From the NCBI RefSeq assembly GCF_000970345.1, contig NZ_LAQU01000018.1, positions 38,269 through 102,268 on the forward strand: 64,000 nt of DNA. The letters are read 5' to 3'. The DNA is from Robbsia andropogonis (GTDB taxonomy: Bacteria; Pseudomonadota; Gammaproteobacteria; Burkholderiales; Burkholderiaceae). Made by a program: the position numbers and the translations under genes. Under the pieces are notes generated by a model, which was given only the letters and a program-made list of their open reading frames with translations, ran no database searches and had not been told where the DNA came from. Below, one piece after another: positions 1 through 9,666 of the stretch. The first letter of the stretch is position 1. Each line of letters starts with the position of its first letter.

Positions 1-895
1 CGATGATCAGCGCTACCGCCATCAGGATATTCGCGGTACTGCCGTCCACCTTTAGTGTCTGTGTGAGGAAGAACAGCGAATAAAACTGGCTCGTGTAGAA
101 CACCACGGCTTGTCCTGCCGCCAAGCCAAACAAGGCGATCAGCACGATCTTCAGGTTCTTCCATTGCCCGAACGACTCCGTCAGCGGCGCCTTGGACGTC
201 TTGCCTTCCGCCTTCATTTTTTGGAACGTCGGCGATTCGCTCAACTGCAGACGAATCCAGACCGAGATGGCCAGCAGGACGATGGACAGCAGGAACGGCA
301 CACGCCAGCCCCATGCACCGAACGACTCTTCGCCCACCGCGGTACGAACGCCCAGGATCACCAGCAAGGACAGAATCAGACCTGCGGTGGCCGTGGTTTG
401 AATCCACGACGTGTAGGCCCCGCGCTTGCCATGCGGGGCGTGCTCCGCTACATACGTCGCCGCGCCGCCATACTCGCCACCGAGCGCCAACCCTTGCAAC
501 ATCCGCATGACGATGAAAAAGACCGGCGCAGTCATGCCCAGCGTCGCGTAGCCGGGTAACAGGCCGACCAGGAACGTCGCGCCGCCCATGATCAGGATCG
601 TGATCAGGAACGTGTACTTCCGTCCGACCAGATCGCCGAGCCGACCAAAGACGATGGCGCCAAACGGCCGCATCGCGAACCCCGCCGCAAAACTCAACAA
701 AGTGAAAATAAACGCGGCGGTCGGATTGACGCCGGAGAAAAACGTCCTGCTGATGTAGAGGGCGAGCGAGCCCGCCAGGTAAAAGTCATACCATTCGAAA
801 ATGGTTCCCAGCGACGCTGCAAATATTACGCGGCGCTCCGCATGCGTCATTGCGTGGGGCGTTTGCGCGGGGCCCCCGGTTCCAATCGCTGCCAT
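1..895 (-). CDS. MHS-type MFS metabolite:H+ symporter, 5' part only (cut by window edge)
   Basis: Inner-membrane secondary transporter of the major facilitator superfamily. Translating the minus strand from the ATG at 895 gives about 298 residues without a stop before the window edge, so the C-terminal part is missing. It opens with a short polar N-terminus, then FEWYDFYLAGSLALYI, typical of the metabolite:H+ symporter (ShiA/ProP/KgtP-like) group. Next come the RPFGAIVFGRLGDLVGRK loop between helices 2 and 3 and the GLALGGEYGGAATYVAEH stretch of helix 5. The substrate cannot be read from the sequence; members carry organic acids, shikimate or osmolytes. A TctD/TctE-like two-component pair lies immediately upstream in the same orientation, which suggests the system senses and imports a carboxylate. 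Confidence 0.85.
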   Translation of the reverse strand, partial: MAAIGTGGPAQTPHAMTHAERRVIFAASLGTIFEWYDFYLAGSLALYISRTFFSGVNPTAAFIFTLLSFAAGFAMRPFGAIVFGRLGDLVGRKYTFLITILIMGGATFLVGLLPGYATLGMTAPVFFIVMRMLQGLALGGEYGGAATYVAEHAPHGKRGAYTSWIQTTATAGLILSLLVILGVRTAVGEESFGAWGWRVPFLLSIVLLAISVWIRLQLSESPTFQKMKAEGKTSKAPLTESFGQWKNLKIVLIALFGLAAGQAVVFYTSQFYSLFFLTQTLKVDGSTANILMAVALII

Positions 896-996
896 GCTTG
901 TCTCCAGCTCGTTCAAATAATGTGGCGGTCCCGGCAGCACGCCGCCTGAGATCGTGCGGCATTATTGAAACGCTAACCTTACCTGGTGCTGACGCC

Positions 997-1015
997 AAAC
1001 TGACGTGAAACTGAC
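997..1015 (-). promoter_or_regulatory. tandem 8-bp direct repeat, candidate response-regulator site
   Basis: AAACTGAC occurs twice with start-to-start spacing of exactly 11 bp (997-1004 and 1008-1015), about 100 bp before the permease start at 895. OmpR-family regulators bind head-to-tail repeats with 11-bp periodicity, and one is encoded at 3025-3771. The assignment to that regulator is inference. The rest of the 300-bp gap between the permease and the kinase shows no gene. Confidence 0.4.
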
Positions 1016-1195
1016 ACGCGACGCCGTGTTTTGAATGGGGGGCGAAAAATAGCGGGCGATGGTCCGAAGCATTAGCGCGAAAGCCGCGTATTTACGATGT
1101 TTCAGTTGATTTGCGATCCTTAATAAAGACGAGTTGCCATAGGCTGATGGCGTGTCGCCAATATCACAGACAAGGGTAAATCGGGAGGCGATGTG

Positions 1196-3025
1196 TCAGT
1201 AAAAGGTAGCGGCGTCCTGAGGCAGATCGGTGTCCTCTGTTGCAGAAGCGGTTCGGGGAAGCGTGACATGTATCAAGGTGCCGGCGCGATGCGGTACGGT
1301 CTGGTAGACATGGTCGCCGATGGTTAGCGTGCCGTCGTGCATCGCAACAATCTCTTGCACGATGGCCAGACCCAGGCCGCTGCCATCGCCATCTCGTCCC
1401 AGGATGCGGTAGAAGCGCTCGACGACATGCGGGCGTTCCGCTGCCGGAATGCCCGGACCATTGTCTTCGACCTCGATCAATATCGGATCCTGATCATGTA
1501 GGCGGACCGTGACGCGGCCCCCGGTTTGCGTATAGCGGACCGCGTTGTCGATCAGGTTCGCCACCATCTCGCGTAGTAAAAGCGGTTGCCCGACAATCGA
1601 TACGCCGCTGCTTGGCCCCTCGTAGCCGAGGTCGATGCTTTTGTCGATTGCCGCTTGTGCCCAGTCGCGTACAACCTCTCGACAAAGCGTTGCCGCGTCC
1701 AGCGTGACGGCGGTGCGCAAGGGGGCCGCCTCCTCCGCGCGGGCAAGCGCCAAGAGTTGCGTCACCAATCGGGCAGCCTGGCGAGAGCTGGTCGCAATCT
1801 GCTCCAATGAACGTCGCACATCCGGCGGCACCGGATGGCGCAACGCAATTTCGGCTTGCATGCGCAACCCCGCCAGCGGCGTTTTCATCTGATGTGCCGC
1901 CTGCGCGATGAAACGCTTCTGCGCGGTCGTGTTGGCGTCGAGCCTGCCCAGTAATTCATTGAATGAGGATAAAAGCGGCGCAAGTTCGGTTGGCGCGTCG
2001 CCGGGCATCAACGGCGATCGATCATCGGGATCGCGCTTCCTGATGCGAGTTTGCAACACGTGAAGCGGAGCCAAACCGCGCGTCAGGCCAAACCAGACCA
2101 GCAGGATCACGATTGGCAGAATGATCAACTGCGGCAGGATGACCCCTTTGATCACATCATTTGCCAGCGCGTTGCGCTTATTGAGCGTTTCAGCGACCTG
2201 GATCACCAGTATCCGTGTGCGAGCATGGGAGGCTACGCCAGCCACGTCGGGTGGGGCCACCAATCTCTCGGGCGTGCCGGTGGCGGCCGATGTGCGGGGC
2301 AAGGTAAGAACATCGTCCGCAGCCAGAGCCCGCGCGACCGCATGTCCCGACGGGGGGGCCGTAGCGGTAGCGGTATCGGGCGCGATGGCGCTCGTCCAGG
2401 CAAGCCGCATCGCGCGCCCACCCGCGACCACGTCTCGCATCCTTACAACACCGGGCATCGCACCAGTGCCGGTTGCATTCGCATCAACGAGTGCCTCATC
2501 GTCGGCATTGGCCATACCTTCCATGGAGCCACCTACCGGGCTACCCGCGGGGGCGGGGCGCGATAGCTGAGGGTCAGGTAATTGTGGTGAACCGGCAAGC
2601 ACCCGGCCTTCGGTATCACGGACCTGGAATAGCACTGTGTCGTCGGGGTCGTCGAGCAACCAATCCGCGTCGATGGCGGGCAGTGGTGCCAACGCGACGG
2701 GGCCGGCCTGGTGTACTTGCCGCGCGAGTACCGCAAGCCGCCGTTCCAGCGCATGATCGAACGGCGCGCCGGCAATGGATTTGGCGATCAACCAAGTGAC
2801 GGCGATGCTCAGCGGCCAGAGCATCAAAAGTGGCGCCAGCATCCAGTCCAGGATTTCCGCAAGCAGGGAGCGCGCATTACGCGCAGCGGCGGGCGGGGTT
2901 GAGGGGAACGGGTCCTGCTCCGACGGAGCAGGCGCGTTGGTCCATGCCGGCGTCGGCGCGGTTTCCGCCGGGGTTGCCCCCGTATCCGCAGCATGGCGCA
3001 TCGTCCCAGGTCCTTGGTGGGACAT
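1196..3025 (-). CDS. TctE-like sensor histidine kinase
   Basis: Membrane sensor kinase of 609 residues, partner of the response regulator just upstream. It has a long Ala/Pro/Thr-rich N-terminal extension (about 45 residues), a first membrane segment around WMLAPLLMLWPLSIAVTWLI and a periplasmic region of about 200 residues of the two-component-sensor N-terminal (2CSK_N) kind. A second membrane helix (VILPQLIILPIVILLVWFGL) precedes a HAMP-like linker. The HisKA motif FIAQAAHQMKTPLAGL carries the phospho-accepting His near residue 376, and the HATPase_c motifs NLIDNAVRYT, DNGPGIP and GSGLGLAIV are all intact. The stop of the regulator and the ATG of the kinase share one base (TAATG), so the two are translationally coupled. 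It is longer than the usual 460-500 residues because of the N-terminal extension and a low-complexity insert in the periplasmic loop. Confidence 0.92.
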   Translation of the reverse strand: MSHQGPGTMRHAADTGATPAETAPTPAWTNAPAPSEQDPFPSTPPAAARNARSLLAEILDWMLAPLLMLWPLSIAVTWLIAKSIAGAPFDHALERRLAVLARQVHQAGPVALAPLPAIDADWLLDDPDDTVLFQVRDTEGRVLAGSPQLPDPQLSRPAPAGSPVGGSMEGMANADDEALVDANATGTGAMPGVVRMRDVVAGGRAMRLAWTSAIAPDTATATAPPSGHAVARALAADDVLTLPRTSAATGTPERLVAPPDVAGVASHARTRILVIQVAETLNKRNALANDVIKGVILPQLIILPIVILLVWFGLTRGLAPLHVLQTRIRKRDPDDRSPLMPGDAPTELAPLLSSFNELLGRLDANTTAQKRFIAQAAHQMKTPLAGLRMQAEIALRHPVPPDVRRSLEQIATSSRQAARLVTQLLALARAEEAAPLRTAVTLDAATLCREVVRDWAQAAIDKSIDLGYEGPSSGVSIVGQPLLLREMVANLIDNAVRYTQTGGRVTVRLHDQDPILIEVEDNGPGIPAAERPHVVERFYRILGRDGDGSGLGLAIVQEIVAMHDGTLTIGDHVYQTVPHRAGTLIHVTLPRTASATEDTDLPQDAATFY

Positions 3026-3771
3026 TAGCGGTATGCGTCGTTACGGGCAGGCGTGGCGGGCGTCGGTGCGGGCGACGACGATGCGGCGTCCGCTTGCGGC
3101 GGTCGATCCAGGCAGTAACCGATGCCGCGAACGGTGTTGATACGCACGCCACCCGGTTCGATTTTTTTGCGCAGCCTGTGCATATAGACTTCGATCGCAT
3201 TCGTACTGACTTCATCACCCCATTCGCACAGGTGATCGACCAATTGCTCTTTCGATACCAATCGGCCGACGCGTTGCAGCAACACTTCAAGCAAGCCGAT
3301 TTCACGTGCGGACAATTCGATCATGTTGCCGTTCAGCGTCGCGGTCCTTCCCACCTGGTCGAAAGCAAGGGGGCCGTGCCGCATGATGGCGGCACCGCCA
3401 CCGGCACCGCGCCGGGTTAACGCGCGAATGCGTGCTTCCAGCTCGGATAAGGCAAAGGGCTTGGCCATATAGTCGTCCGCGCCCAGATCGAGCCCGCTCA
3501 CGCGATCCTCGACGCTGTCCGCGGCGGTCAGGATCAAGACGGGCAAGGTGGCATTGGCACCTTGGCGGGCGCGCAAGCGGCGCAAGACCTCCTGCCCGGA
3601 CAATTTTGGCAAGCCCAAATCCAGGATTAGCAGGTCGTAGGCTTGGAGTGCCAGGGCACGATCGACGTCACCGCCGTTATCGAAATGATCCACGGCATAG
3701 CCCGCCTGGCGGAGGGTCCGCGTCAGGCCATCGGCGAGTATGCTGTCATCCTCGGCTATTAGAATGCGCAT
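3025..3771 (-). CDS. OmpR/TctD-family response regulator
   Basis: DNA-binding response regulator of 248 residues. The receiver domain has the acidic pocket EDD (7-9), the phospho-acceptor Asp51 in LLILDLGLP and the conserved Lys in [19 protein letters not shown] winged-helix Trans_reg_C domain follows ([25 protein letters not shown] ... [15 protein letters not shown] ... TVRGIGYCL). The C-terminal 25 residues are an Ala/Pro-rich tail. It is first in a two-gene operon with the kinase at 1196-3025 and divergent from recA. The likely target is the permease upstream region with its 11-bp-period repeats at 997-1015. TctD-type regulators control tricarboxylate uptake, but the ligand here is unknown. 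Confidence 0.93.
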   Translation of the reverse strand: MRILIAEDDSILADGLTRTLRQAGYAVDHFDNGGDVDRALALQAYDLLILDLGLPKLSGQEVLRRLRARQGANATLPVLILTAADSVEDRVSGLDLGADDYMAKPFALSELEARIRALTRRGAGGGAAIMRHGPLAFDQVGRTATLNGNMIELSAREIGLLEVLLQRVGRLVSKEQLVDHLCEWGDEVSTNAIEVYMHRLRKKIEPGGVRINTVRGIGYCLDRPPQADAASSSPAPTPATPARNDAYR

Positions 3772-3859
3772 CGGTCTCCTGGCGGCACGCGGTATTACGG
3801 ATCAAGCGTACGAGACGGGCGCGGCGGACGGGTCGACACGCATTCATTGCGCTTTCGAC

Positions 3860-3890
3860 TTGCCAGACGCACTGTTTTTTTATACAGTAT
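3860..3890 (+). promoter_or_regulatory. recA promoter with LexA (SOS) box
   Basis: A perfect 16-bp CTG-N10-CAG element, CTGTTTTTTTATACAG, sits at 3872-3887. A plausible sigma70 promoter overlaps it: TTGCCA at 3860-3865 and TACAGT at 3883-3888 with 17-bp spacing. The box therefore covers the spacer and -10, the standard arrangement for LexA repression of recA. It lies about 130 bp before the RecA start codon. Confidence 0.85.
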
Positions 3891-4014
3891 CATTCATATC
3901 GACGCTTGCGGGCGGCGACACGTTGTACCCTCGCGGTTTTGCCCCGGTTTTATCCGGGCAGCGCGGATCGACGTGGCGTCGTCGCTGACGTCCCATCATA
4001 GCAAAGGACGATTC

Positions 4015-5097
4015 ATGGAAGATAGCAAGAAAGGCTCGAACAGCATGACTGCCGATAAAAGCAAGGCGCTGGCCGCGGCGCTGGCCCAAATCGAAAAGCA
4101 GTTCGGCAAAGGGTCGATCATGCAGATGGGCGTGAACGATAAGCCTGCCGACATCCAGGTGGTGTCAACGGGTTCGCTCGGGCTCGATATCGCGTTGGGT
4201 GTCGGCGGTCTGCCGCGCGGCCGGGTGATCGAGATCTACGGGCCGGAATCGTCGGGTAAGACCACGTTGACGCTGCAAGTGGTTGCGGAAATGCAAAAGC
4301 TTGGTGGAACGTGCGCGTTCGTTGATGCGGAACATGCGCTGGATTCAATCTATGCGCAAAAGCTGGGCGTGCGCCTGGACGAATTGTTGATCTCGCAGCC
4401 GGACACCGGCGAACAGGCGCTGGAAATCACTGATTCGCTGGTGCGTTCCGGTGCGGTTGATCTGATTGTCATCGACTCGGTGGCCGCGTTGGTGCCGAAG
4501 GCTGAAATCGAAGGCGAAATGGGCGATTCGCTGCCGGGTCTGCAGGCACGGCTGATGTCCCAGGCGCTGCGTAAGCTGACGGGTACGATCCAGAAGACCA
4601 ATTGCATGGTGATCTTCATCAACCAGATTCGGATGAAGATCGGCGTAATGTTCGGTAGCCCGGAAACAACCACGGGTGGTAACGCGTTGAAGTTCTATGC
4701 GTCGGTGCGCCTGGATATTCGTCGTATCGGCTCGATCAAGAAGAACGATGAAGTGATCGGCAACGAAACGCGGGTAAAGGTCGTCAAGAACAAAGTCTCG
4801 CCGCCGTTCCGTGAAGCGATTTTCGACATTTTGTACGGCGAAGGTACGTCGCGCGAAGGCGAAGTCATTGATCTGGGCGTCGCGAACAAGATCGTCGAGA
4901 AAGCCGGTGCGTGGTACAGCTATAACGGCGATCGCGTTGGACAGGGCAAGGACAATGCGCGAGAGTTCCTGCGCGAGAACCCGGCCATTGCTTTCGAAAT
5001 CGAGAACCGCGTGCGTGAGAAGCTGGGCATCAAGTTATTGCCGGGTTCGGCGCCGGCTAAGACGGCCGCCAAGGCCGACGTGCTTGACGAAGAATAA
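4015..5097 (+). CDS. recA: RecA recombinase
   Basis: DNA-dependent ATPase for homologous recombination, SOS induction (LexA co-cleavage) and repair; cytosolic. The start chosen is the ATG at 4015, preceded by AAAGGA, giving 360 residues, close to the usual betaproteobacterial length. The frame stays open further upstream, but that part lacks RecA similarity and contains the LexA box. Visible motifs are Walker A GPESSGKT (residues 76-83), the DNA-contacting QALRKLTGT and [23 protein letters not shown] loops, and the acidic C-terminal tail ending DVLDEE. It is followed with no gap by recX (TAA directly followed by ATG). Confidence 0.99.
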   Translation: MEDSKKGSNSMTADKSKALAAALAQIEKQFGKGSIMQMGVNDKPADIQVVSTGSLGLDIALGVGGLPRGRVIEIYGPESSGKTTLTLQVVAEMQKLGGTCAFVDAEHALDSIYAQKLGVRLDELLISQPDTGEQALEITDSLVRSGAVDLIVIDSVAALVPKAEIEGEMGDSLPGLQARLMSQALRKLTGTIQKTNCMVIFINQIRMKIGVMFGSPETTTGGNALKFYASVRLDIRRIGSIKKNDEVIGNETRVKVVKNKVSPPFREAIFDILYGEGTSREGEVIDLGVANKIVEKAGAWYSYNGDRVGQGKDNAREFLRENPAIAFEIENRVREKLGIKLLPGSAPAKTAAKADVLDEE

Positions 5098-5730
5098 ATG
5101 CGCAGCGGGTTTTCACGTGGTCGACGCACTGCCTCGACCACGACGTCTGGCGGATCGGAGCCATCGGGCATGTCGGCGGGAGAACCGCTCTCTGGCAACG
5201 TGCCCGATGGCTTTTCCGCATCCGATTTTGACGCTGCGGTGGACCCTTGCAAGTCGAAGCGGCCGCTGCGTAGTCTGAGGGGCCGCGCGCTGGAGTATTT
5301 GTCCCGTCGTGAGCACAGTCGCATCGAATTGACACGTAAGCTGGCGCCATTCGCGGCGGAAATGCAAGGGGACAACGAAGACGATCCGTTGCCCGTCCTC
5401 CTCGACGCACTGGAGCGAGAAGGATGGCTGTCCGACAGCCGATTCACCGAGAGCGTCGTGCATCGTAAGGCCGCCCGCTTTGGCACCTCAAGGATTGTAG
5501 GGGAGCTCAAGCAGCATGCCATCGCGCCGGATCAGTTGGCCAATGTCCGTGATGCATTGCGCGAAACGGAACCCGCCCGCGCCCGCGCCGTGTGGCAACG
5601 CAAATTTGGCACATTGCCGGATTCTCCGCAGGCTCGAGCAAAACAGGCCCGATTTCTCGCAGCTCGCGGCTTTTCGATGGACGTTATTCGTTGCCTGCTC
5701 AATGCAGATGAAGATGATTTGTTGGAATAA
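5098..5730 (+). CDS. recX: RecX regulatory protein
   Basis: RecX binds RecA filaments and limits their extension and ATPase activity. The ATG immediately follows the recA stop, so the two genes are co-transcribed and translation is probably coupled. The 210-residue product has an N-terminal variable region of about 55 residues, then the three-helix RecX repeats: RGRALEYLSRREHSRIELTRKL, DALEREGWLSDSRFTESVV and KQARFLAARGFSMDVIRCLL. A second in-frame Met (MSAGEPL, position 5170) would give a product without the low-complexity start and is an alternative initiation site. Confidence 0.95.
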   Translation: MRSGFSRGRRTASTTTSGGSEPSGMSAGEPLSGNVPDGFSASDFDAAVDPCKSKRPLRSLRGRALEYLSRREHSRIELTRKLAPFAAEMQGDNEDDPLPVLLDALEREGWLSDSRFTESVVHRKAARFGTSRIVGELKQHAIAPDQLANVRDALRETEPARARAVWQRKFGTLPDSPQARAKQARFLAARGFSMDVIRCLLNADEDDLLE

Positions 5731-6471
5731 GTTATTGTTGGTAATGCACTGATTTCGCCATCTGGTGACAAGCTTTCAGTGGTGTGACATCGCTACGACG
5801 AAATATCGCAAGCGCTTATTCCAGTTCGTTTTTTTTATGGCGTTCACCTTACAGCGGCGCTTTGTCACATGTCGCTGTTCTGGCTGGCATGCAAAAATGG
5901 CGCGCTGATCGTATCGTGCGATCGCGGGTCCTGTGTTCTGGCCGGCCTTTGCTCGTCCGGACTCGGGATTGCCCTATGCTAGAATGCGGAATCTTTTGAT
6001 CCCGTTTTCTGCCTACGCATGGTGCATTCCTGTACCGCTACGCGATGTCGTTCGACCCGAGGGACGGTTGCGGCCGTCCGGGTCGATCGCTGTCTGGCGA
6101 TAACCGCTGCTGTGTTTTCAGTGCGTCGCGTTTCCAGTCCACATGGCCTGAACGCACCCATCAGCGTGCGGCGGCGTCTTCGGGATCGACAGTCCGCGTC
6201 GATGATTTACCCGATTCATTCCGGGCAAGCGGCTCCTGGCGATCGCAATCGCGCGCCATCGTCCCCGGCGTCTGATCGCCAAGGATGGCATGTGCGCCGT
6301 AGTCCTTTATCGATTCGTTCCCTTTTTTCCGCCATCGTATCCGTTGCCGATTGGGCAATCGCGTTGAGCCGAGTTCACGTATTACACGTGAAACGGATCA
6401 GGGTCGCTATTCGCGCGACGGGTATCGGCGGACCGACTTTACATCCACTCTTAGACGGAAGGTAATCACGC
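5731..6471 (+). other. 741-bp non-coding leader between recX and sucC
   Basis: No convincing gene lies here. An Arg-rich 148-codon reading frame at 6019-6465 has no recognisable domain and runs right up to sucC without a ribosome-binding site of its own, so I regard it as chance. In related Burkholderia chromosomes I recall a small DUF2889 gene between recX and sucC; I see no trace of it. The only marked structure is the dyad at 6374-6392. Confidence 0.6.
6374..6392. promoter_or_regulatory. inverted repeat upstream of sucC
   Basis: TTCACGT, a 5-bp spacer (ATTAC) and ACGTGAA form a perfect 7-bp-arm dyad about 80 bp before the sucC start codon. Its position and size fit an operator in the sucCD leader. 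No regulator can be assigned. Confidence 0.35.
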
Positions 6472-7635
6472 ATGAAGATCCACGAGTACCAGGGCAAGGA
6501 CATTCTGCGCAAGTTCGGCGTCGCCGTGCCGCGCGGTGAGGCCGTGTTCAGCGTTGATGATGCAGTCAAGGCCGCCGAGAAGCTTGGTGGCCCGGTCTGG
6601 GTTGTCAAGGCTCAGATCCACGCCGGCGGACGCGGTAAGGGCGGTGGCGTCAAGGTGGCTAAGTCGTTGGATCAGGTGCGTGAGTACGCCGGCCAGATCC
6701 TCGGCATGCAACTGGTGACGCACCAGACCAGCGCGGAAGGCCAGAAAGTGCGCCGCCTGCTGATCGAGGAAGGTGCGGACATCAAGAAGGAACTGTATGT
6801 CAGCCTGATCGTTGATCGTGTGACGCAACGAGTTGTCTTCATGGCATCGTCGGAAGGCGGCATGGACATCGAAGAAGTCGCGGAAAAGACGCCCGACGCG
6901 ATCCATAAGCTGGTTGTCGATCCAAAGACCGGTCTGACCGATGCCGACGCTGATGCATTGGCGACGAAAATCGGTGTACCGCAAGGTTCGTTGGCGCAAT
7001 CGCGCGCGATCCTGCATGGCCTCTATAAAGGCTTCCTGGCGACAGATGCATCGCTGGCGGAAATCAATCCGTTGGTCATCACCGGTAGCGGCGACGTGAT
7101 CGCCCTGGACGCGAAATTCAACTTCGACTCCAACGCGCTGTTCCGTCACCCGGAAATTGTTGCATATCGCGATCTGGACGAAGAAGATCCGGCCGAAATC
7201 GAAGCGTCGAAATTCGACCTCGCCTACATTTCGCTAGACGGCAACATCGGCTGCCTGGTCAATGGTGCGGGATTGGCGATGGCGACGATGGACACGATCA
7301 AGTTGTTCGGTGGCGAGCCAGCGAACTTCCTCGATGTCGGCGGCGGGGCAACGACCGAGAAGGTGACGGAAGCCTTCAAGATCATGCTGAAGAACCCGAG
7401 CCTGAAGGCCATTCTCGTCAACATCTTCGGTGGCATCATGCGATGCGACGTCATCGCCGAAGGCGTGATCACGGCGTCGAAGGCGGTGTCGCTGAAGGTG
7501 CCGCTGGTCGTCCGGATGAAGGGCACGAACGAGCAGCTCGGCAAGCAATTGCTGGCCGATTCGGGGTTGCCGATCATCTCGGCAGACAGCATGGAAGAGG
7601 CCGCGCAGAAAGTGGTCGAGGCAGCCAAGGGCTAA
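6472..7635 (+). CDS. sucC: Succinyl-CoA ligase (ADP-forming) beta subunit
   Basis: TCA-cycle enzyme subunit: with SucD it converts succinyl-CoA to succinate and makes ATP. The product is 387 residues, normal for the family. It starts [17 protein letters not shown], with an ATP-grasp domain in the N-terminal two thirds ([19 protein letters not shown] nucleotide-binding segment, EINPLVIT metal-binding segment). The C-terminal CoA-ligase domain contains [15 protein letters not shown] and [21 protein letters not shown] precedes the ATG. It is co-directional with sucD and shares the terminator after sucD. Confidence 0.98.
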   Translation: MKIHEYQGKDILRKFGVAVPRGEAVFSVDDAVKAAEKLGGPVWVVKAQIHAGGRGKGGGVKVAKSLDQVREYAGQILGMQLVTHQTSAEGQKVRRLLIEEGADIKKELYVSLIVDRVTQRVVFMASSEGGMDIEEVAEKTPDAIHKLVVDPKTGLTDADADALATKIGVPQGSLAQSRAILHGLYKGFLATDASLAEINPLVITGSGDVIALDAKFNFDSNALFRHPEIVAYRDLDEEDPAEIEASKFDLAYISLDGNIGCLVNGAGLAMATMDTIKLFGGEPANFLDVGGGATTEKVTEAFKIMLKNPSLKAILVNIFGGIMRCDVIAEGVITASKAVSLKVPLVVRMKGTNEQLGKQLLADSGLPIISADSMEEAAQKVVEAAKG

Positions 7636-7852
7636 TCAACGACGCGACCGACCAAGGTGGAACGCATCGCGTGTTTCACCGCGCAGGCCGACGTGCCGCG
7701 CGGGATGGTCATGCGGCGTGCGGACGCGGCGACAGGTTGAGCGACATATCGCGTACGCCTGCCATGCCGATGCCCTCGCCAATGCGATGTACCGGAAAAC
7801 ACCGCGTCGTTCCAGCCGATGGCTCGCACGAACAAACAGACAGAGGTCTTAG

Positions 7853-8734
7853 ATGTCGATTCTGATCAACAAAGATACGAAGGTCATCACGCAAGGGATC
7901 ACCGGCAAGACCGGCCAGTTCCACACGCGTACCTGCCGCGACTACGCCAACGGCCGCGCGGCCTATGTGGCGGGCGTCAATCCAAAGAAGGCCGGCGAGG
8001 ACTTCGAGGGTATCCCGATTTACGGCAGCGTCGCGGAAGCGGCAAAGCAGACGGGTGCGACCGTCTCGGTGATTTACGTACCCCCCGCAGGTGCGGCCGC
8101 TGCGATTTGGGAGGCGGTGGAAGCCGACCTTGACTTGGCAATCTGTATCACGGAGGGCATCCCGGTACTCGACATGATGGAATTGCGCAACCGCATGAAG
8201 CGGGAAAACCGCAAGACGCTCTTGCTCGGACCGAACTGCCCGGGCGTCATCACGCCGGACGAACTGAAGATCGGCATCATGCCGGGGCATATTCACATGA
8301 AAGGCCGCATCGGCGTGGTGTCCCGCTCGGGCACGTTGACCTATGAGGCCGTCGGGCAATTGACGGCCCTGGGCCTCGGCCAGTCGTCGGCGGTGGGTAT
8401 TGGCGGTGACCCGATCAATGGCCTGAAGCACATCGATGTGATGAAGCGATTCCAGGACGACCCGGAAACCGATGCCGTGATCATGATCGGCGAGATCGGC
8501 GGTCCGGATGAAGCGGAAGCGGCTTACTGGATCAAGGAAAACATGACGAAGCCGGTTGTAGGCTTTATCGCTGGCGTTACGGCGCCTCCCGGAAAGCGGA
8601 TGGGGCACGCTGGCGCGCTGATCTCCGGTGGTGCGGACACGGCCGAAGCGAAGCTCGAGATCATGGATGCATGCGGCATCAAGGTCACGAAGAATCCGTC
8701 GGAAATGGGACGCCTGCTGAAGTCCGTTCTCTAA
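7853..8734 (+). CDS. sucD: Succinyl-CoA ligase (ADP-forming) alpha subunit
   Basis: Catalytic alpha subunit of 293 residues. The N-terminal CoA-binding Rossmann domain shows GITGKTGQFHTR and VYVPPAGAAAAIWEA; GPNCPGVITP and SRSGTLTYEAV follow. The phospho-histidine lies in the KRMGHAGALISGG loop, His252 by my count. The gap to sucC is 217 bp, much larger than the near-contiguous spacing usual for sucCD. The gap contains no gene and no obvious terminator, so one transcript is still likely. GAGG lies upstream of the ATG. Confidence 0.98.
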   Translation: MSILINKDTKVITQGITGKTGQFHTRTCRDYANGRAAYVAGVNPKKAGEDFEGIPIYGSVAEAAKQTGATVSVIYVPPAGAAAAIWEAVEADLDLAICITEGIPVLDMMELRNRMKRENRKTLLLGPNCPGVITPDELKIGIMPGHIHMKGRIGVVSRSGTLTYEAVGQLTALGLGQSSAVGIGGDPINGLKHIDVMKRFQDDPETDAVIMIGEIGGPDEAEAAYWIKENMTKPVVGFIAGVTAPPGKRMGHAGALISGGADTAEAKLEIMDACGIKVTKNPSEMGRLLKSVL

Positions 8735-8870
8735 GCCTGACACGACAGGCGATGTCGTCACACGTTGTGACGCACCGACATTCTCCGATCTGACGCCTTG
8801 ACGGCGTGGGCTGACCACGCGGGACATTTGCTGCTAAGATGCTGCAATGGTTCCGTAAGGTTCGCGTATA

Positions 8871-8899
8871 AAAAGCGCTCCTTCGGGAGCGTTTTTTTT
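8871..8899 (+). terminator. Rho-independent terminator after sucCD
   Basis: A perfect 6-bp GC stem CGCTCC / GGAGCG with a TTCG tetraloop is followed by eight T and preceded by four A, a textbook intrinsic terminator. It is 137 bp after the sucD stop. Confidence 0.92.
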
Positions 8900-8958
8900 A
8901 TGTTCGATCGCCGCGCATGCGTCGCCGGCTTCGGGCTCAGACGATCGAGGTGCGGTAA

Positions 8959-9666
8959 GTGGAATGGATTGCGGACATTCACTGGGGAGCGGTTCTTCAG
9001 ATCGTTATCATCGACATCCTGCTGGGTGGGGATAATGCGGTTGTCATCGCGCTGGCGTGCCGTAATCTGCCGGCACAACAGCGTGCACGCGGCATCTTTT
9101 TTGGGACGGCAGGCGCGATCATATTGCGTCTGGTGCTGGTCTCGTTCGCGGTATTCCTGCTGGAGATTCCGTTCCTCAAGCTCGCTGGCGGCCTGTTGCT
9201 GTTCTGGATTGGCGCGAAGCTGATGCTGCCCGAAGAAGGGGCGCACAAGGACGTCACTGCGGCAAATCAGTTGTGGGGCGCTGTGAAGACGATCATCATC
9301 GCGGACTTCGTGATGAGTCTTGATAACGTCATCGCGATTGCCGGCGCAGCGCAAATGGCGGACGCCTCCCATCAAATCTGGCTCGTTGCATTCGGCCTGA
9401 TCTTGAGTATTCCGATTATCGTCTGGGGAAGTACGCTGGTCCTGAAATTGATCGACCGGTTTCCCATCGTGATTACCGCCGGTGCGGCGTTGCTAGGCTG
9501 GATTGGTGGTGGCCTGATCGTCACCGATCCCGTCACGGATGACTGGACATCGCTTGATACCCCCTGGGCGATGTATGGCGCGCATCTCGCCGGCGCCATT
9601 CTGGTGGTAGTAGCCGGATGGTTGTGGAAACGCCGCATGGTATCGCGCCGCGCGGCACACGAATGA
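8959..9666 (+). CDS. TerC-family integral membrane protein
   Basis: TerC/YkoY-type membrane protein of 235 residues with seven to eight predicted hydrophobic segments. It shows the family's two Asp-containing signatures, DILLGGDNAVVIALA near the N-terminus and ADFVMSLDNVIAIAGAA in the middle, which in this family are linked to metal (Mn) export or tellurite resistance. The start is a GTG with GAGG 6-9 bases upstream. An out-of-frame ATG five bases later should not be mistaken for the start. It follows the sucCD terminator and so has its own promoter. Confidence 0.92.
   Translation: MEWIADIHWGAVLQIVIIDILLGGDNAVVIALACRNLPAQQRARGIFFGTAGAIILRLVLVSFAVFLLEIPFLKLAGGLLLFWIGAKLMLPEEGAHKDVTAANQLWGAVKTIIIADFVMSLDNVIAIAGAAQMADASHQIWLVAFGLILSIPIIVWGSTLVLKLIDRFPIVITAGAALLGWIGGGLIVTDPVTDDWTSLDTPWAMYGAHLAGAILVVVAGWLWKRRMVSRRAAHE

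Noticed and set aside
5745..5780. CACTGA/TCAGTG pairing after recX as a terminator
   Set aside because: Loop of about 24 bases and no T-run.
5949..5985. TTGCTC / TATGCT-TAGAAT as a sucC promoter
   Set aside because: Spacing of 20 bp or more and about 490 bp from the gene; too weak to call.
6019..6465. 148-codon frame before sucC
   Set aside because: Arg/Ser-rich, no domain, no ribosome site; composition typical of chance frames in GC-rich DNA.
7709..8827. 372-codon antisense frame over sucD
   Set aside because: Mirror frame of a highly conserved gene; translation has no family character.
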